A DNA stretch of 7,588 nt from Blastocatellia bacterium (GTDB lineage Bacteria > Acidobacteriota > Blastocatellia > Pyrinomonadales > Pyrinomonadaceae). The first letter of the stretch is position 1. Every line of letters starts with the position of its first letter. The notes under the pieces are model-generated. The model ran no database searches and had not been told where the DNA came from. It worked only from the letters and a program-made list of their open reading frames with translations. The stretch spans positions 54,879 through 62,466 of the forward strand of contig DNNE01000082.1 in the NCBI GenBank assembly GCA_003487805.1, given 5' to 3'. Below are positions 4,783-7,588 of this stretch, in pieces. Position numbers and translations under genes: made by a program.

Positions 4783-6135
4783 ATGAAAACTGAACTCAAA
4801 GAAATCTCTTCAACCCAAAAACAGATCGATATTGAGATCGACGCTGACGCAGTACGGGCAGTTTACGATCGCATCAGCGACAACTATGCGCATAACGCGA
4901 ACGTTCCGGGGTTTCGTCCCGGCCACGCACCGCGCGCTGTCGTGCGCACGCGATTCAAAGATCAAATTCGCACCGAGGTCTTGCGCGAACTTCTTCCCAG
5001 CGCAGTTCAGGAAGCGGTCGAAGAATACAAGCTCGAACCACTGGGCGAGCCCGAACTGAACCTCGAGAATAGCGAAGGGCTCGATCGACTTGGCCAGCAA
5101 CCAATCGCTTTCAACGTGAGCATCGACGTGCTTCCTGAGATCAAGCTGGGCGAATACAAGGGTCTGGAAACGACGCGGCGCACCCGGCCCGTCAAAGATG
5201 AAGATGTCGAGCGCGTGATTGAGCAACTGCGTGAGAACTCTGCGTCGCTTGAGCCGGTGGAAAATCGCGGCGCGCAAATCGGCGATACAGTGACAGCGAA
5301 CTTTCACGGCAAATTCGTCGACACGCCGGAAGCCGAGCCAATAAACGTCCAGGACGTCGACGTCGTGCTTGGCGGCGAAGGCGTAGTGCAGGAGATGACG
5401 GACAATCTTACCGGTGCGAAAGCCGATGACGAAAAGACGTTTTCTGTCGATTATCCTCAGGAATTCAGCGCCAAAGGGCTGGCCGGCAAAAACATCGAAT
5501 ACACCGTCAAGGTCACTGCGGTGCGGATGAAAGAGCTGCCCGAACTCGATGACGAGTGGGCGCAAAGTTTGGGCGACGAGATCGAATCACTCGATCAATT
5601 GCGCGAGAAGGTCCGCTCCGATCTGGGAGCGCGGGCCAAAGATGAAGCCGAAGGGAAAATGCGATCCGATCTGTTGCGCAAACTCGTCGACGCTCATGAA
5701 TTCGAATTGCCGGAACGGCTGGTCGCACATCAGACCGAGCATCGATTTGAATCAGTGGTGCGCGACATGATTAGTCACGGGATCGATCCGCGGAATCCCG
5801 AGCTTGATTGGGAGAAAGCGCGCGACTCTCTGAAGGACCAGGCGAGCTTTGATCTGCGCAGTTCCCTGCTGCTCGAACATCTCGCCGATGAAGAACAATT
5901 AGAGGTTACCGATCAGGAAATCGAGGACGAGATCAACGCGATCGCTGATGCCTCAAGACAAACACCAGAGCAGGTGCGAGCTGTCTTGACAAAGCAAGGA
6001 GGCGAACGTAGCATCGCTCCAAGATTGCGCAATCGCAAAGCGCTCGATTTTCTGGCCACAAATGCGCGGGTGATTGACGAAGAATGGAAGGAAGAAAAAC
6101 AGGAGTCAGAAGCCGCTAGTCAGAATTCAGAATGA
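4783..6135 (+). CDS. tig: Trigger factor, ribosome-associated chaperone and prolyl isomerase
   Basis: Trigger factor binds at the ribosomal exit tunnel and shields nascent chains. The product is 450 residues, slightly longer than the usual 430-440. The ribosome-binding N-domain carries the signature loop VPGFRPGHAP (residues 41-50; GFRxG is the ribosomal contact). The FKBP-type isomerase domain follows at about 155-245 (IGDTVTANFHGKF near its start), then the helical C-terminal chaperone domain, ending in an acidic/glutamine tail (EEWKEEKQESEAASQNSE). I start at ATG 4783 (MKTELKEISST). The longer frame from 4750 only translates the intergenic repeat. No ribosome binding site is visible. It is the first gene of the tig-clpP-clpX cluster, and the last codons (AGTCAGAATTCAGAA) look like part of another dispersed repeat. 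Confidence 0.97.
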   Translation: MKTELKEISSTQKQIDIEIDADAVRAVYDRISDNYAHNANVPGFRPGHAPRAVVRTRFKDQIRTEVLRELLPSAVQEAVEEYKLEPLGEPELNLENSEGLDRLGQQPIAFNVSIDVLPEIKLGEYKGLETTRRTRPVKDEDVERVIEQLRENSASLEPVENRGAQIGDTVTANFHGKFVDTPEAEPINVQDVDVVLGGEGVVQEMTDNLTGAKADDEKTFSVDYPQEFSAKGLAGKNIEYTVKVTAVRMKELPELDDEWAQSLGDEIESLDQLREKVRSDLGARAKDEAEGKMRSDLLRKLVDAHEFELPERLVAHQTEHRFESVVRDMISHGIDPRNPELDWEKARDSLKDQASFDLRSSLLLEHLADEEQLEVTDQEIEDEINAIADASRQTPEQVRAVLTKQGGERSIAPRLRNRKALDFLATNARVIDEEWKEEKQESEAASQNSE

Positions 6136-6153
6136 ACCGCGCGATCGTTTTTT

Positions 6154-6179
6154 CTGCTTACTGCCTGCTGCTCACTGCC
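6154..6179 (-). repeat. AGTAAGCAGT-type repeat, copy 3
   Basis: CTGCTTACTGCCTGCTG then CTCACTGCC, the inverse of copy 1, lies in the tig-clpP gap. Confidence 0.55.
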
Positions 6180-6192
6180 TCCTGATTTTGTG

Positions 6193-6212
6193 AAATCTCA
6201 AATTTGAGATTT
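6193..6212. repeat. 20-bp perfect palindrome before clpP
   Basis: AAATCTCAAATTTGAGATTT is a perfect inverted repeat, followed by GAAATTTGAT up to the clpP ATG. It fills the clpP leader and replaces a normal ribosome binding site. It is probably another dispersed repeat family; an operator is less likely. Confidence 0.6.
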
Positions 6213-6222
6213 GAAATTTGAT

Positions 6223-6807
6223 ATGGCCCTAATACCAATGGTAGTCGAGCAAACGTCGCGCGGTGAGCGCGCGTTTGACATCTATTCACGACTCCTAAAA
6301 GACAACATCATTTTTCTCGGCACTCCGATCGACGATCAAATCGCGAACCTGATCGTTGCGCAATTGCTTTTCCTCGAAGCGGAAGATCCGGAAAAGGACA
6401 TCAACCTCTACATCAATTCGCCGGGTGGATCAGTTACTGCCGGCCTGGCGATTTACGACACGATGCAATTCATTCGTCCCGACGTGACAACTATTTGCGT
6501 GGGCATGTGCGCGTCGATGGGCGCCTTGTTGTTGACCGCCGGCGCCAAAGGAAAACGATTCGCGCTGCCGAACTCACGAATCCTGATTCATCAGCCGTCA
6601 GGCGGGATGCAGGGCCAGGCGACGGATGTGCGCATTCATGCTGAAGAACTCATACGCATTCGTGAACTGACCTCAGAAATCCTTGCCAAGCACACTGGTC
6701 AGTCCATGGAGCAAATCGAACGCGACGTCGAGCGCGATAGATATTTATCTGCCGTTCAGGCCAAGGATTATGGTTTAATAGACGAGGTGATTGCGCACCG
6801 CGAGTAG
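6223..6807 (+). CDS. clpP: ATP-dependent Clp protease proteolytic subunit
   Basis: ClpP is a serine peptidase forming a two-ring 14-mer that degrades proteins unfolded and fed in by ClpX or ClpA. The product is 194 residues, the normal length. It opens MALIPMVVEQTSRGERAFDI, the conserved N-terminus that contacts the ATPase. The catalytic triad is complete: S98 in GMCASMGA, H123 in ILIHQPSGG, and D172 in ERDVERDRY. The glycine-rich NSPGGSVTAG loop lies at residues 65-74. Start at ATG 6223 is preferred over TTG at 6211 because the family begins with M-x-L/I-P-M-V-V-E-Q. Shine-Dalgarno pairing is poor because the leader is a repeat. There is no long propeptide. Confidence 0.98.
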   Translation: MALIPMVVEQTSRGERAFDIYSRLLKDNIIFLGTPIDDQIANLIVAQLLFLEAEDPEKDINLYINSPGGSVTAGLAIYDTMQFIRPDVTTICVGMCASMGALLLTAGAKGKRFALPNSRILIHQPSGGMQGQATDVRIHAEELIRIRELTSEILAKHTGQSMEQIERDVERDRYLSAVQAKDYGLIDEVIAHRE

Positions 6808-6816
6808 GTAACCGTT

Positions 6817-6894
6817 TGTAGCGCAATCCCGATTACTCGGGATTGCAAAGTTGATGAAAGAACCGCAAACCCGAGGCATCGGGATTGCGCTACA
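6817..6894. repeat. REP-like doublet (two hairpins in inverted orientation)
   Basis: TGTAGCGCAATCCCGA (6817-6832) and TCGGGATTGCGCTACA (6879-6894) are perfect 16-bp inverse copies. Each also forms its own hairpin: GCAATCCCGA/TCGGGATTGC with a 4-base loop (6823-6846), and GCAAACCCGA/TCGGGATTGC with one mismatch (6865-6888). This is the architecture of REPIN-type mobile repeats, which are copied in trans by a RAYT transposase. It sits between clpP and clpX and lacks a T-run, so it is not a typical terminator but may affect mRNA stability. Confidence 0.75.
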
Positions 6895-6918
6895 GTCTCA
6901 CACGGAGTTCCCCAGGCT

Positions 6919-7588
6919 ATGGTAAGAAGAACCGACGATACGCTGCGCTGTTCGTTCTGCGGTAAGTCGCAGAATGAGGTGAAGAAACTCATTGCCGGAC
7001 CAACGGTCTATATCTGCAATGAGTGTATCGACATCTGCAACGAGATCATCAGCGACGATCAGCAGGCTGAGTCGGTAGCGTCGCGGCCGCCGCTTCCCAA
7101 GCCCGGTGAAATCAAATCATTCCTCGATGAATATGTAATCGGCCAGGACGAAACCAAGAAGCGTCTGGCCGTCGCCGTCTATCAGCATTACAAGCGGATT
7201 GAGCTGGCGCGCCGGCGTGCGGACGTCGAAATTCAAAAATCGAACATCGTTCTGATTGGCCCAACCGGAACGGGCAAGACTCTGCTCGCACAAACGCTCG
7301 CGCGCATGTTGAGCGTACCGTTTACGATCGTCGATGCGACCACGCTGACTGAGGCCGGCTATGTCGGCGAAGACGTTGAGAACATCATCCTCAAACTTCT
7401 CCAGGCCGCGAACGGCGACGTAGAGCGCGCCCAGCAGGGCATCATCTATATCGACGAAATCGACAAGATTTGTCGAAAAGACGAAAACCCGTCGATCACC
7501 CGCGACGTGTCCGGTGAAGGCGTCCAGCAAGCACTGCTGAAAATTCTGGAAGGCACGATTGCTAATGTGCCGCCGCAGGGCGGGCGCA
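6919..7588 (+). CDS. clpX: ATP-dependent Clp protease ATP-binding subunit ClpX, N-terminal part
   Basis: ClpX is a hexameric AAA+ unfoldase that recognises tagged substrates and threads them into ClpP. The window contains the first 223 codons, about half of the usual 415-425, and the gene runs off the right edge. The N-terminal zinc-binding domain has C11, C14, C33 and C36 (CSFC, CNEC). The AAA+ module has Walker A GPTGTGKT (114-121), pore loop 1 GYVGED (147-152), Walker B IIYIDEID (D179, E180) and the ITRDVSGEGVQQALLKILEG segment (193-212) around pore loop 2. Start is ATG 6919 with GGAG 11 bases upstream. It lies 111 bases after clpP, separated by the REP-like doublet. Confidence 0.98.
   Translation, partial: MVRRTDDTLRCSFCGKSQNEVKKLIAGPTVYICNECIDICNEIISDDQQAESVASRPPLPKPGEIKSFLDEYVIGQDETKKRLAVAVYQHYKRIELARRRADVEIQKSNIVLIGPTGTGKTLLAQTLARMLSVPFTIVDATTLTEAGYVGEDVENIILKLLQAANGDVERAQQGIIYIDEIDKICRKDENPSITRDVSGEGVQQALLKILEGTIANVPPQGGR

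Noticed and set aside
4810..5565. 251-codon minus-strand frame opposite tig
   Set aside because: It is the antisense shadow of the strongly conserved trigger factor gene.

Overview
The window joins two unlike pieces of DNA. The right part (about 4569-7588) is conserved chromosome: tRNA-Leu(UAG), tig (trigger factor), clpP and the first half of clpX, all on the + strand. The order tig-clpP-clpX is a classic protein quality-control cluster: a ribosome-bound chaperone followed by the two subunits of the ClpXP protease. Protein character, moderately GC-rich codon use and families of short intergenic repeats (AGTAAGCAGT-type strings, an AAATCTCAAATTTGAGATTT palindrome, a TGTAGCGCAATCCCGA doublet) remind me of Acidobacteriota, perhaps Blastocatellia/Pyrinomonadaceae. 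That assignment is inference, not a search result.

The left part (1-4568) looks like an integrated accessory element. The first 23 bases of the window repeat exactly inside the tRNA-Leu gene (4587-4609, D-loop through anticodon loop). This is the pattern left by site-specific integration into a tRNA gene. The segment between the two copies is more AT-rich and sparsely coding, and it carries no recognisable integrase. The tRNA is intact at the right end, so the element appears to have supplied its 5' half and its upstream region.

The clearest genes in the element form a minus-strand run: an HNH-motif protein (1665-2741), a 92-residue protein with a TTG start and a strong ribosome binding site overlapping the HNH stop codon (1376-1654), and a small winged-helix protein (1073-1324). 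Divergent from it is a 46-codon ORF (2879-3019) followed by a good terminator. Two very small membrane-type proteins are also encoded on the minus strand (480-602 and 3212-3418), the second with a strong ribosome binding site.

The rest of the element (24-479, 603-1072, 3446-4568) has no convincing protein gene. It does contain strong inverted repeats, notably 136-183, 782-842 and 849-890, and an orphan terminator at 3630-3665. Structured or regulatory RNA is possible there, and this is the part of the window least explained by known gene types.
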